From contig NZ_CP133160.1 of NCBI RefSeq assembly GCF_030913365.1, positions 3,200,001-3,264,000 of the forward strand: DNA of 64,000 bases. The letters run 5' to 3'. Numbering within the stretch: position 1 is the stretch's first letter; each line of letters starts with the position of its first letter. Source of the stretch: Stenotrophomonas sp. 24(2023) (lineage in GTDB: Bacteria; Pseudomonadota; Gammaproteobacteria; Xanthomonadales; Xanthomonadaceae). The notes under the pieces were generated by a model. That model ran no database searches and was not told where the DNA came from. It saw only the letters and a list, made by a program, of their open reading frames with translations. The translations under genes and the position numbers were made by a program. Positions 33,611-42,352 of this stretch are shown one piece after another.

Positions 33611-35704
33611 ATGAACGTCCGCAACCTGGTCCCGCTGGGCCTGACCATCGCCATCGCCGCCTCGCTGGCCGCCTGTGGCAAGAATGAAACCGCGCCGGCG
33701 GCTACCGCCGATGCCAAGCCGGCTTTCGACCTGTCGCAGATCAAGACCCCGCTGATCTCGCTCAACAACGCCGATCTGGATCCGTCCATTTCCGCCTGTA
33801 CCGACCTCAACGGCTTCGTCAACAGCAAGTGGCTCAAGGCCAACCCGGTGCCGGGCGACCAGACCACCTGGGGCAGCTTCGAGATCCTGCGCGAGCGTTC
33901 GCTGGAAGTGCAGCACACCCTGGTGCAGCAGGCCGCCGCGAGCAAGGCCGCCGCCGGTTCGGTGGAAGCCAAGATCGGTGACATCTGGAACACCGGCAAC
34001 GACGAAGCGAAGATCGAGGCGGCTGGGCTGGCGCCGCTGCAGCCGACGCTGGATGCGATCGCCGCGCTGAACGACACCGCTGCCATCACCCAGTACCTGC
34101 GCGACAGCCAGGCCAAGGGCCAGGGCGTGCTGTTCTCGCTGTCCGCCAATGCCGATTACAAGGATTCGGCCAACGTCATCGCCTACGTCGGCCAGGGCGG
34201 GCTGGGCCTGCCGGAGAAGGGCTACTACTTCGATGATGCGCAGGCCAAGATCCGCGACGCCTACGTGGCCTACGTCGCGCAGGTGCTGACCCTGTCCGGC
34301 ACCGATGCCGCGCAGGCCGCCGAGCAGGCCAAGGCCGTGATGGCCTTTGAAACCCGCCTGGCCAAGGCCTCGCTGTCGCGCATCGAACTGCGCGATCCGG
34401 CCAAGCGCTACAACCCGCTCAGCGCGGCCGAAGCAGACAAGCTGACCCCGCACTTCAGCTGGACCGCCCTGTTCGACACCCTGAAGGTGCCGGCCGCGCA
34501 GAAGTTCTCGCTGGCGCAGCCGGGCTTCTTCAGCGAAGTGGACGCGATGCTGGTGGACGTGCCGGCCAGCACCTGGCAGGCCTACCTGCGCTTCCACACC
34601 CTTGATGATGCCGCGCCGTACCTGGCCAGCAATTTCGAGAAGGCCAACTTCGATTTCTACGGCAAGACCCTGCGTGGCCAGCAGGAAATGCAGCCGCGCT
34701 GGAAGCGCGTGCTCGAGTCGGTGAACGGTGGCATGGGTGAAGCGCTCGGCCAGCTGTACGTGGACGCGGTGTTCCCGGCCGAATCCAAGGAGCAGATGCA
34801 GCACCTGGTGGAAAACCTGTCGCAGGCGCTGAAGGCGCGCCTGGAACAGCTGCCGTGGATGGGCGAGGAAACGAAGAAGAAGGCGCTGGAAAAGTGGGCC
34901 AGCTTCACCCCGAAGATCGGTTACCCGGACAAGTGGCGTGACTGGGCGGGCCTGCAGACCAACGGCGACAGCTACCTGGGCAACATGCAGGCGGCGCGTG
35001 CGTTCAACTACCGCTACATGCTGGACAAGATCGGCAAGCCGGTGGACAAGACCGAGTGGGGCATGACCCCGCAGACGGTCAACGCCTACTACAACGCCAC
35101 CAAGAACGAGATCGTGTTCCCGGCGGCGATCCTGCAGGCGCCGTTCTTCGACGCCAAGGCCGATCCGGCGCTGAACTACGGTGGCATCGGTGCGGTCATC
35201 GGCCACGAGATGATGCACGGCTACGACGATTCGGGCAGCCAGTTCGCCGCCAACGGCAACTTCGACAACTGGTGGACCGATGGCGACCGCAAGGCCTTCA
35301 CCGAACGCACCGACAAGCTGGTGACCCAGTTCGACGGCTACGAGTCGGTGCCGGGCGTGTTCGTGAAGGGCAAGCTGACCCTGGGCGAGAACATCGGTGA
35401 CCTCGGCGGCCTGACCGTGGCCTACGACGCGCTGCAGATGGCGCTGAAGGAAGACCCGCAGGCCAACGTGGCGGTGGATGGCCACAGCCAGGACCAGCGC
35501 TTCTTCATGAACTGGGCCACCGTGTGGCGTCGCAACTTCACCGACGGTGAACTGCGCGTGCGCCTGAATACCGACCCGCATGCGCCGGCGAACTTCCGTG
35601 CCAATGGTGCGCCGTCGAACATGCCCTCGTTCGCCGCCGCGTTCCAGTGCAAGGCCGGCGATGCGATGGTGCGTGCCGACGACAAGCGCGTGGTGATCTG
35701 GTAA
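33611..35704 (+). CDS. M13-family zinc metallopeptidase (neprilysin/PepO-like), lipoprotein
   Basis: 697 aa. ATG 33611; lipobox SLAAC gives a predicted lipidated Cys at about residue 22. All M13 signatures are present: VNAYYNATKNEIVFPAAILQ, the zinc motif GHEMMHGYDD (His532, Glu533, His536), ENIGDLGG with the third zinc ligand, and a conserved C-terminus ending RVVIW. It cleaves small peptides, probably in the periplasm. Followed by a strong terminator. Confidence 0.95.
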   Translation: MNVRNLVPLGLTIAIAASLAACGKNETAPAATADAKPAFDLSQIKTPLISLNNADLDPSISACTDLNGFVNSKWLKANPVPGDQTTWGSFEILRERSLEVQHTLVQQAAASKAAAGSVEAKIGDIWNTGNDEAKIEAAGLAPLQPTLDAIAALNDTAAITQYLRDSQAKGQGVLFSLSANADYKDSANVIAYVGQGGLGLPEKGYYFDDAQAKIRDAYVAYVAQVLTLSGTDAAQAAEQAKAVMAFETRLAKASLSRIELRDPAKRYNPLSAAEADKLTPHFSWTALFDTLKVPAAQKFSLAQPGFFSEVDAMLVDVPASTWQAYLRFHTLDDAAPYLASNFEKANFDFYGKTLRGQQEMQPRWKRVLESVNGGMGEALGQLYVDAVFPAESKEQMQHLVENLSQALKARLEQLPWMGEETKKKALEKWASFTPKIGYPDKWRDWAGLQTNGDSYLGNMQAARAFNYRYMLDKIGKPVDKTEWGMTPQTVNAYYNATKNEIVFPAAILQAPFFDAKADPALNYGGIGAVIGHEMMHGYDDSGSQFAANGNFDNWWTDGDRKAFTERTDKLVTQFDGYESVPGVFVKGKLTLGENIGDLGGLTVAYDALQMALKEDPQANVAVDGHSQDQRFFMNWATVWRRNFTDGELRVRLNTDPHAPANFRANGAPSNMPSFAAAFQCKAGDAMVRADDKRVVIW

Positions 35705-35728
35705 TCGATCGTGCGTGATGCGTGAGGG

Positions 35729-35757
35729 AAAAGCCCGGCCAATGCCGGGCTTTTTCT
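35729..35757 (+). terminator. M13 peptidase terminator
   Basis: AAAAGCCCGGC-CAAT-GCCGGGCTTTT (35729-35754) forms an 11-bp stem with a 4-base loop, followed by more T. It is a canonical intrinsic terminator 24 bases after the stop. Confidence 0.9.
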
Positions 35758-35834
35758 TTCAGGCAGTCCATCGCGATCAGACCGGACACTCCGAGCCGGA
35801 ACAGTCGCAGCGCCGGGGCCTGCCCGGCGCATCC

Positions 35835-36446
35835 TCAGGCCAGCGCGGGTGCCTGCGCCAGCATCTGCTGGAACTGCTTCAGCACATACGGATCGATCAA
35901 CCCGCCGGCCTGATCGTCGAGGATGCGCAGCACCGGGGCCTGCGCCATCGCGGCACGGTAGGGCCGTGCACTGGTCATCGCATCATAGGCATCGGCCACG
36001 GTCATGATGCGCGCGCCCAGCGGGATGGCGTCGCCGCGCAGGCCATCGGGGTAGCCGCTGCCATCGTAGGCCTCGTGGTGGGCGCGGATCAGCCGCGCCA
36101 CCGGCACGGCATCGTGGCGGCCGGTGGCCAGGAAGATCTGTTCGCCGTGCACCGGGTGCTCGCGCATGATGTCGCGTTCTTCGTCGGTGTGCCGGCGCGG
36201 GGCCAGCAGGATGGCGTCGGGCGTGCCGATCTTGCCGATGTCATGGAAGCGCGCGGCCAGCGCCACCTGCGCACTGGCCGCCGCATCCATATCGCAGCAA
36301 CGGGCCAGGCGCTGGGCGAGCAGGCCGACCCGGTCGCAATGGCCGTGGGTGTAGGCATCGCGCAGCTGCAGCGACACCGACAGGGCATCGATCAGGCAGG
36401 CCTGCGAGGAGGGCAGGGTGGAGACAGGAGATTCGTCGTGGGGCAT
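35835..36446 (-). CDS. HD-GYP domain cyclic-di-GMP phosphodiesterase (stand-alone domain)
   Basis: 203 aa from ATG 36446. The HD-GYP domain is nearly the whole protein: [29 protein letters not shown] (HD pair), [30 protein letters not shown] (the HHExxDGxGYP signature) and [15 protein letters not shown]. Metal ligands and GYP are intact, so c-di-GMP hydrolysis is expected. No sensor or receiver domain is attached, so input must come from partners. A counterpart diguanylate cyclase (dosC) lies 7 kb away. Confidence 0.9.
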   Translation of the reverse strand: MPHDESPVSTLPSSQACLIDALSVSLQLRDAYTHGHCDRVGLLAQRLARCCDMDAAASAQVALAARFHDIGKIGTPDAILLAPRRHTDEERDIMREHPVHGEQIFLATGRHDAVPVARLIRAHHEAYDGSGYPDGLRGDAIPLGARIMTVADAYDAMTSARPYRAAMAQAPVLRILDDQAGGLIDPYVLKQFQQMLAQAPALA

Positions 36447-36497
36447 GGCATTCCGCCGCACCGGCATCATGCCGGTGCGGTGTGGGGGCAGGGTGGG

Positions 36498-39400
36498 TCA
36501 ACCCGGGGCGAGCGTGGCCAGCAGCGCACGCGCGGCGTTGAACCGATCTTCCGGCAACGGCAGCGGGTGCTTGATGCGCAGCTTGTCCGGCCCTTCCATG
36601 GCATACAGGTTGGGCTGCTTCTGGATCAGCTGGATCACCGCCATCGGGTCGATGTTGGGCTTGGACTCGAACACGATGCGGCCACCGGCCTCGCCCAGGT
36701 CCAGCTTGCGGATGCCCAGCGTGTTGGCGCGCAGCTTCAGTTCGGCGATGGCGAACAGGTGCTTGGCCGCATCGGGCAACAGGCCGAAGCGGTCGATCAT
36801 CTCCACCTGCAGCTCGCGCAGCGCATCGCTGTCGCGCGCGCTGGAAATGCGCTTGTACAGGGTCAGTCGGGTGTGCACGTCCGACAGGTAGTCTTCCGGG
36901 ATCAGTGCCGGCACGTGCAGCTCCACCTCGGCGCCGCGTACTTCCTCGCCGGCATCCAGGTCCGGCAGCTTGCCCTGCTTGATGCTGCGCACCGCGCGCT
37001 CCAGCAGCTCGGTGTACAGGCTGAAGCCGACCTCGGCCATCTGCCCGCTCTGGTCTTCGCCCAGCAGTTCGCCGGCGCCGCGGATCTCCAGATCGTGCGT
37101 GGCCAGGGTGAAGCCGGCGCCCAGTTCGTCCATCGAGGCGATCGCTTCCAGGCGCTTTTCCGCATCCGGGGTGATCGCGCGGCGGTCGGGCACCACCAGG
37201 TAGGCATACGCACGGTGGTGCGAGCGACCGACGCGGCCACGCAGCTGGTGCAGCTGGGCCAGGCCGAAGCGGTCGGCGCGGTTGATGATGATGGTGTTGG
37301 CGTTGGGGATGTCGATGCCCGATTCGATGATCGTGGTCGACAGCAGCACGTTGAAGCGCTGCTTCTGGAAATCCAGCATCACCTTTTCCAGCTCGCGCTC
37401 GGGCATCTGCCCGTGGGCGATGCCGATGCGGGCCTCGGGCACCAGCTCGGACAGCTCGCGCTGCATGCGACCGATGCTTTCCACATCGTTGTGCAGGAAA
37501 TACAGCTGGCCACCGCGCGCCAGCTCGCGCTGGAAGGCTTCGCGCAGCAGCGCGTTGTCCCACTGGGTGATGAAGGTCTGCACCGCCAGCCGGTTCGGCG
37601 GCGGGGTGGCGATGATCGACAGATCGCGCAGCCCGGCCATGGCCATGTTCAACGTGCGCGGAATCGGCGTGGCGGTCAGGGTCAGCAGGTGCACGTTGGC
37701 GCGCAGCGCCTTCAGTGCTTCCTTCTGGCGCACGCCGAAGCGCTGCTCCTCGTCCACGATGACCATGCCCAGGTCCTTGAACTTCACGTCCGGCTGCAGC
37801 AGGCGATGGGTGCCGACGATGACATCGATGGTGCCGGCAGCGACTTTCTCCAGCTCGGCCTTGATTTCCTTGGTGGTCTTGAAGCGCGACAGCACTTCGA
37901 CCTTCAGCGGGTAATCGGCGAAGCGGTCGCGGAAGTTGCGGTAGTGCTGTTCGGCCAGCAGCGTGGTCGGCACCAGCACGGCCACCTGCTTGCCGGCGCT
38001 GGCGGCGGCGAAGGCGGCACGCACGGCCACTTCGGTCTTGCCGAAGCCCACGTCACCGCAGACCACGCGGTCCATCGGCTGGCTGCTGGCCAGGTCGCGC
38101 AGGGTGGCATCGATGGCGGCCAGCTGGTCGGGGGTTTCCTCGAACGGGAAGCCGGCGGCAAACGGTTCGTACATCGCCCGGTCCACCTGCAGCGCCAGGC
38201 CGGCACGGGCCTGGCGGCGTGCCTGGATTTCCAGCAGCTCGGCGGCGACGTCGCGGACCTTCTCGGCGGCCTTGCGCTTGGCCTTGGTCCACTGCTCGCC
38301 ACCCAGCGAATGCAGCGGCGCGGTCTCGGCCGATGCGCCGGAGTAGCGGCTGATCAGGTGCAGCTGTGCGACCGGCACGTACAGGCGGTCGCCCTTGGCG
38401 TATTCGATTTCGAGGAACTCGCCGGGCATGCCGCCCACGTCCATCGCGATCAGGCCACGGTAGCGGCCCACGCCATGGTCTTCGTGCACGATCGGCGCGC
38501 CTTCGGTCAGCTCGCCCAGGTCGCGGATGATCGCTTCCGGCTCGCGCCCGGCACGGCGGGTGCGGCGCTGCTGGCCGGCGCGTTCGGGGAACAGCTGGCG
38601 CTCGGTCAGCACCGCGATGCGCGGTTCGTCCAGCGCGAAGCCGTCTTCCAGTGGCGCCACGGCAATCGCGAAGCGTTCGCTGGCGGCCAGGAACGCAGGC
38701 AGGTCGGCCAGCACCGGGGGCTTCAGGTCCGCCGCCTGCAGCACTTCCAGCAGCGCTTCGCGGCGGCCGGGGGAATCGGCAGCAATCAGCACGCGGCCCG
38801 GGTAGTGCCCCAGGAACGATTTGAGCGCCTCGCCGGCCGGCGCCTCGCGCGCGGCCACCGGCAGCGGCGGCAGCGGCTGGTCGCCCAGCGGCTGCGCATC
38901 GGCGATGCGTGCGTGGTCGGCGGCCCACACTTCAACCCGCGGGCCGTCGTTGAGCTTCTCGCGCAGCAGGTCCGGCGACAGGTACAGCTCGGCCGGGGCC
39001 AGCAGCGGGCGCTCGACATCGTGGCGGCGCTGTTCGTAGCGCTCGCCGGTCTGCGCCCAGAAGGCATCGGCGGCCTCACCGGCACCGGCGCACACCACCG
39101 GCAGGCGGTTGCCCGGCAGGTAATCGAACAGGGTGGCGGTGCGGTCGAAGAACAGCGGCAGGTAGTACTCGATGCCGGCCGGGGCCAGGCCCGATTTCAG
39201 GTCCTGGTACAACGCGCTGCGGCGGGTATCGACGTCGAAGCGCTCGCGCAGGGTGGACAGCACGCGCGCCACGCTGGCCTCGTCCATCGGCACTTCGCGG
39301 CCGGGCAGCATGTGCACCGCCTCGACCCGGTCCAGCGACCGCTGGCTTTCCGGGTCGAAGGCCCGGATCGAATCGATGTCCTCGTCCAGCAGCTCCACCC

Positions 39401-39962
39401 GCAGCGGCGCATCGGCGCCCATCGGGAACACGTCGAGCAGGCCACCGCGCACGGCGAAGTCACCCGGGTCCATCACCTGCGGCACGTTGCGGTAGCCGGC
39501 GCTTTCCAGCCGCCGCTTTTCCGCTTCCAGGTCCAGGCGCTGGCCGACCTTCAGGTCGAAGCTGCCGCCGATCACGTACTGGCGCGGGGCCAGCTGCTGC
39601 AGCAGGGTCTGCACCGGCACCACCACCAGGCCACGGCCCAGCGTGGGCAGGCGGTGCAGCGCCGCCAGGCGCTGGGAGATGATGTCCGGGTGCGGGCTGA
39701 AGCGGTCGTAGGGCAGCGTTTCCCAATCCGGGAACACCACCACCGGCAGCGTGGGGTCGTCGCCGATCAGCGTCTGCAGGTCGGCTTCGATCTGGTTGGC
39801 GCCGTGGTTGTCACGGGCGATGACCAGCAACGGGCCGTCGTGCGAACGGGCCGCCTGGGCCAGGGACCAGGCCAGGGCGGTCGGCGAGGCGGGGGCGCGC
39901 CACCAGGCGCGGAGCTGGCCCGGGCGCGGCAGCGGCGGGGCGGGGTAGGAGGTGCGCGACAT
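36498..39962 (-). CDS. mfd: Transcription-repair coupling factor
   Basis: 1154 aa, full length. The N-terminal UvrB-like module runs from about residue 25 (LARDN-type segment LLVIARDNHGANQIEADLQT). The RNA polymerase interaction domain comes near residue 480 (APIVHEDHGVGRYRGLIAMD). The RecG-like translocase has Walker A GDVGFGKTEVAVRAAF, DEEQRFGV (DExx) and LTLTATPIPRTLNMA. The TRG motif region and TRCF C-terminal domain follow (SDVHTRLTLYKRISSARDSD). The protein removes stalled RNA polymerase and recruits UvrA to lesions on the transcribed strand. Confidence 0.97.
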   Translation of the reverse strand: MSRTSYPAPPLPRPGQLRAWWRAPASPTALAWSLAQAARSHDGPLLVIARDNHGANQIEADLQTLIGDDPTLPVVVFPDWETLPYDRFSPHPDIISQRLAALHRLPTLGRGLVVVPVQTLLQQLAPRQYVIGGSFDLKVGQRLDLEAEKRRLESAGYRNVPQVMDPGDFAVRGGLLDVFPMGADAPLRVELLDEDIDSIRAFDPESQRSLDRVEAVHMLPGREVPMDEASVARVLSTLRERFDVDTRRSALYQDLKSGLAPAGIEYYLPLFFDRTATLFDYLPGNRLPVVCAGAGEAADAFWAQTGERYEQRRHDVERPLLAPAELYLSPDLLREKLNDGPRVEVWAADHARIADAQPLGDQPLPPLPVAAREAPAGEALKSFLGHYPGRVLIAADSPGRREALLEVLQAADLKPPVLADLPAFLAASERFAIAVAPLEDGFALDEPRIAVLTERQLFPERAGQQRRTRRAGREPEAIIRDLGELTEGAPIVHEDHGVGRYRGLIAMDVGGMPGEFLEIEYAKGDRLYVPVAQLHLISRYSGASAETAPLHSLGGEQWTKAKRKAAEKVRDVAAELLEIQARRQARAGLALQVDRAMYEPFAAGFPFEETPDQLAAIDATLRDLASSQPMDRVVCGDVGFGKTEVAVRAAFAAASAGKQVAVLVPTTLLAEQHYRNFRDRFADYPLKVEVLSRFKTTKEIKAELEKVAAGTIDVIVGTHRLLQPDVKFKDLGMVIVDEEQRFGVRQKEALKALRANVHLLTLTATPIPRTLNMAMAGLRDLSIIATPPPNRLAVQTFITQWDNALLREAFQRELARGGQLYFLHNDVESIGRMQRELSELVPEARIGIAHGQMPERELEKVMLDFQKQRFNVLLSTTIIESGIDIPNANTIIINRADRFGLAQLHQLRGRVGRSHHRAYAYLVVPDRRAITPDAEKRLEAIASMDELGAGFTLATHDLEIRGAGELLGEDQSGQMAEVGFSLYTELLERAVRSIKQGKLPDLDAGEEVRGAEVELHVPALIPEDYLSDVHTRLTLYKRISSARDSDALRELQVEMIDRFGLLPDAAKHLFAIAELKLRANTLGIRKLDLGEAGGRIVFESKPNIDPMAVIQLIQKQPNLYAMEGPDKLRIKHPLPLPEDRFNAARALLATLAPG

Positions 39963-40093
39963 GGACCGCCGATCTTAGCAGATGGTCCCGCTGCTGCCGG
40001 TAATACGGCCGTTGTGCTGCACCGGCCGCTGCGCTCGCCGGGCAGGGCCCGGCGCTGCCTGGGGGATGGGGCCGGGCCGGGCCCGGCACACCC

Positions 40094-40639
40094 TCAGTTG
40101 TCCAGTTCCAGCACCATCCGCACCAGGCCGGGGGTGCCCTGCGGGTGCGGGATCGGGTGGAAGCCCAGCGACGCGGCCAGCTGCTTCATCGGCTCGTTCT
40201 CGGCGGCCACGTCCCCGTACAGGCGGTCCAGGTACTTGCCGCGGCCCCACTTGACCAGCTTGCGCATCAGCTGCCGGCCCAGGCCCTGGCCGATCAGGAA
40301 GCGGCTGATCAGGATCGCGTACTCGGCCTCGCGGGTACCCGGGATGATCGAGGCCCGCGCCACCGCGCCGACCACGGCTTCACCGGCCGGCAGCGATTCG
40401 GCGGCGACCAGGGTGATCTCGGTCTTGGGGTTGGGGTGGGTCAGGCGCTGGGTGGTGTCCGCCGACAGCTCGGTCACCGACTGCAGGAAACGGTCGCGGA
40501 TTTCCTCCGGCCCGAACAGGCTGAAGGCGGCCTGCAACGGCGCGCCATCTTCCGGACGGATCGGACGGATCAGCAGCTCGTGGCCGCTGGGAGCCTTGAA
40601 GATCTCATGCCAGGGCGGCATGCGGTTGCGAGTGGCCAT
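40094..40639 (-). CDS. GNAT-family N-acetyltransferase (Pat-C-terminal-like)
   Basis: 181 aa. The acetyl-CoA binding core is visible as AVARASIIPGTREAEYAILI, then FLIGQGLGRQLMRKLVKWGR (Q/RxxGxG/A motif) and GDVAAENEPMKQLAASLGF. The opening HELLIRPIRPEDGAPLQAAF resembles the stand-alone GNAT part of protein acetyltransferase Pat/YfiQ, without the NDP-forming acyl-CoA synthetase part. Substrate unknown; protein lysine acetylation is possible. Upstream of mfd on the same strand with a 130-base gap. Confidence 0.82.
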   Translation of the reverse strand: MATRNRMPPWHEIFKAPSGHELLIRPIRPEDGAPLQAAFSLFGPEEIRDRFLQSVTELSADTTQRLTHPNPKTEITLVAAESLPAGEAVVGAVARASIIPGTREAEYAILISRFLIGQGLGRQLMRKLVKWGRGKYLDRLYGDVAAENEPMKQLAASLGFHPIPHPQGTPGLVRMVLELDN

Positions 40640-40734
40640 ACCGGGTGATTCCTTGGTGGTCCTTCGATTGTGGCATCCCCATGGCTGTGTTCCGTGAACG
40701 GAAGGCTCACGCCGGTACAGTCATGTGAATGGGG

Positions 40735-41592
40735 TCATTCGGGGGCTTTGAGCCAGTCCAGGCGGGTGGTGGCCCCCGGTTCGCCCAGGTACTGGCGCAG
40801 GGCGGGCAGGGCCGGGCCGATCACCCGGTCGAACTGCCAGGGTGCGTTGAGCAGCAGCATGCCACTGCCATTCAGGCGCAGCGGGGAGTCGTCCGGGCGC
40901 ACCAGGAATTCAATGGTCATCGCCGATTTCACCGGCAGGGCGGTGGCCTTGCGCAGGAAGTGCAGGATGGTGCGGCGCTGCTTGATCGGGAACCACACCG
41001 CGCAGGTGGCCTGTGGCCAGCGTGCCAGGGTTTCGGCCAGTGCCGCCAGGATGGCCTGGTACTCGGCGTCCTGCGCCTCGTAGGGCGGGTCGATCAGCAC
41101 CAGCCCGCGGCCGATCTTGGTGCCGTTGACCTTCGGCGGCAGCAGGGCACGCAGCTGGCCGTAGCCATCGCCGGGGTGCACGCCCACCCGGTTGTCATGG
41201 GCGAACAGGGTCTTCAGCGCGGCCGCTTCCGGCTCCTGCAGCTCGCACACCGCCATGCGGTCCTGTGCGCGCATGGCCTGGGCGCTCAGCAGCGGCGAGC
41301 CGGGGTAGGTGATCAGCGCACCGACCGGATTGTCGGCCTGCACGGCCTTGAGGTAGCGCTCGACCACCTCGGGCAGCGTCGGCTGGGCCATCAGCCGCAC
41401 GATGCCCGATTCGGCCTCCAGCGTCTTGCGGCTTTCCTCGCTGGCCAGCAGGTAGCGCCCGGCACCGCCGTGGGTGTCGAGGATGAAGAAGGGCGAGTCC
41501 TTGCGCTTGAAGCTGTCGATCAAGGCCAGCTGGACGATGTGCTTGAGCACGTCGGCATGGTTGCCGGCATGGAAGGCGTGGCGGTAGTTCAT
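40735..41592 (-). CDS. rlmJ: 23S rRNA (adenine(2030)-N6)-methyltransferase
   Basis: 285 aa, close to E. coli RlmJ. Opening MNYRHAFHAGNHADVLKHIV is a family hallmark. The SAM-binding motif is FFILDTHGGAGRYLL, and the catalytic motif IV is LVLIDPPYEAQDAEYQ (DPPY). It methylates A2030 of 23S rRNA. Divergent from creB across 49 bases. Confidence 0.95.
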   Translation of the reverse strand: MNYRHAFHAGNHADVLKHIVQLALIDSFKRKDSPFFILDTHGGAGRYLLASEESRKTLEAESGIVRLMAQPTLPEVVERYLKAVQADNPVGALITYPGSPLLSAQAMRAQDRMAVCELQEPEAAALKTLFAHDNRVGVHPGDGYGQLRALLPPKVNGTKIGRGLVLIDPPYEAQDAEYQAILAALAETLARWPQATCAVWFPIKQRRTILHFLRKATALPVKSAMTIEFLVRPDDSPLRLNGSGMLLLNAPWQFDRVIGPALPALRQYLGEPGATTRLDWLKAPE

Positions 41593-41641
41593 GGGCGGCA
41601 GTGTACGGGGCCGCAGCCGCAGCGGCTATGCTGCACGCCAT

Positions 41642-42349
41642 ATGACGACGCCTGTTGCCCGGGTCCTGGTGGTCGAGGACGAAGCGGCCATCGCCCAGAC
41701 CATCCTGTATGCCCTGCGCAGCGAGGGCTATGCCGCCGAGCACTGCCTGCTGGGTGGCCAGGCCCTGCAGCTGCTGCACGGAGGGCAGCACGACCTGGTG
41801 GTGCTGGACGTGGGCCTGCCCGACCTGGGCGGTTTCGAGGTGTGTCGGCGCCTGCGCGCTCTGCCCGGGCCGGCCGGGCAGCTGCCGGTGATCTTCCTGA
41901 CCGCCCGCAACGATGAGGTGGACCGGGTGATGGGCCTGGAGCTGGGGGCGGACGACTACATGACCAAGCCCTTTTCCCCGCGCGAGCTGGTGGCGCGGGT
42001 GCGCGCACGCCTGCGCCGCACCCCGCAGGCCGCCGCTGCGGCCGCCCAGGGATGGCAGCAGCACGGGGCCTTCGCCATCGACCGTGAGGGCCGGCGGATC
42101 CGCTACGGCGACCAGCCGCTGGACCTGACCCGCTACGAATATGCGCTGTTGGAAGCGCTGCTGCAGCGCCCCGGTGCGATCCTCAGCCGGGCCCAGCTGA
42201 TGGACCGGGGCTGGGACAGTACCGCCGACAGTGCCGACCGTACCGTGGACACCCACATCAAGACGCTGCGCGCCAAGCTGCGCGCGGCCGGTGCGGTGGC
42301 CGATCCGATCCGCACCCACCGGGGCGTGGGTTACGCGCTGGAGATCTGA
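41642..42349 (+). CDS. creB: Response regulator CreB
   Basis: 235 aa from ATG 41642. The receiver has VVEDEAAI, phospho-Asp in LVVLDVGLPDLGGFEVCRRL, FLTARNDEVDR and DDYMTKPFSPRELVARVRAR. The OmpR-type winged helix has DLTRYEYALLEALLQRPGAI and DRTVDTHIKTLRAKLRAAG. CreB binds Cre-tags (TTCAC-N6-TTCAC). The next genes are creC and creD and a Cre-tag precedes creD, which makes the assignment firm. In Stenotrophomonas and Aeromonas the Cre/Blr system influences beta-lactamase expression and envelope stress. Confidence 0.93.
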   Translation: MTTPVARVLVVEDEAAIAQTILYALRSEGYAAEHCLLGGQALQLLHGGQHDLVVLDVGLPDLGGFEVCRRLRALPGPAGQLPVIFLTARNDEVDRVMGLELGADDYMTKPFSPRELVARVRARLRRTPQAAAAAAQGWQQHGAFAIDREGRRIRYGDQPLDLTRYEYALLEALLQRPGAILSRAQLMDRGWDSTADSADRTVDTHIKTLRAKLRAAGAVADPIRTHRGVGYALEI

Positions 42350-42352
42350 CCC

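Noticed and set aside
33146..35581. 811-codon open frame on the minus strand
   Set aside because: Antisense to the M13 peptidase gene, which has complete catalytic motifs, and low-complexity His/Val/Gly-rich composition. Only the separate frame ending at 33067 is kept as a gene.
38053..38928. Minus-strand Arg/Ala/Gly-rich frame inside mfd
   Set aside because: It is in another frame within the mfd translocase region and has the composition of a shifted GC-rich frame.
35715..40697. Very long plus-strand open frame of 1660 codons
   Set aside because: It lies antisense to mfd and the HD-GYP gene, whose protein motifs are unmistakable. The predicted protein is His/Gln/Gly-rich, typical of an antisense frame in GC-rich coding DNA.
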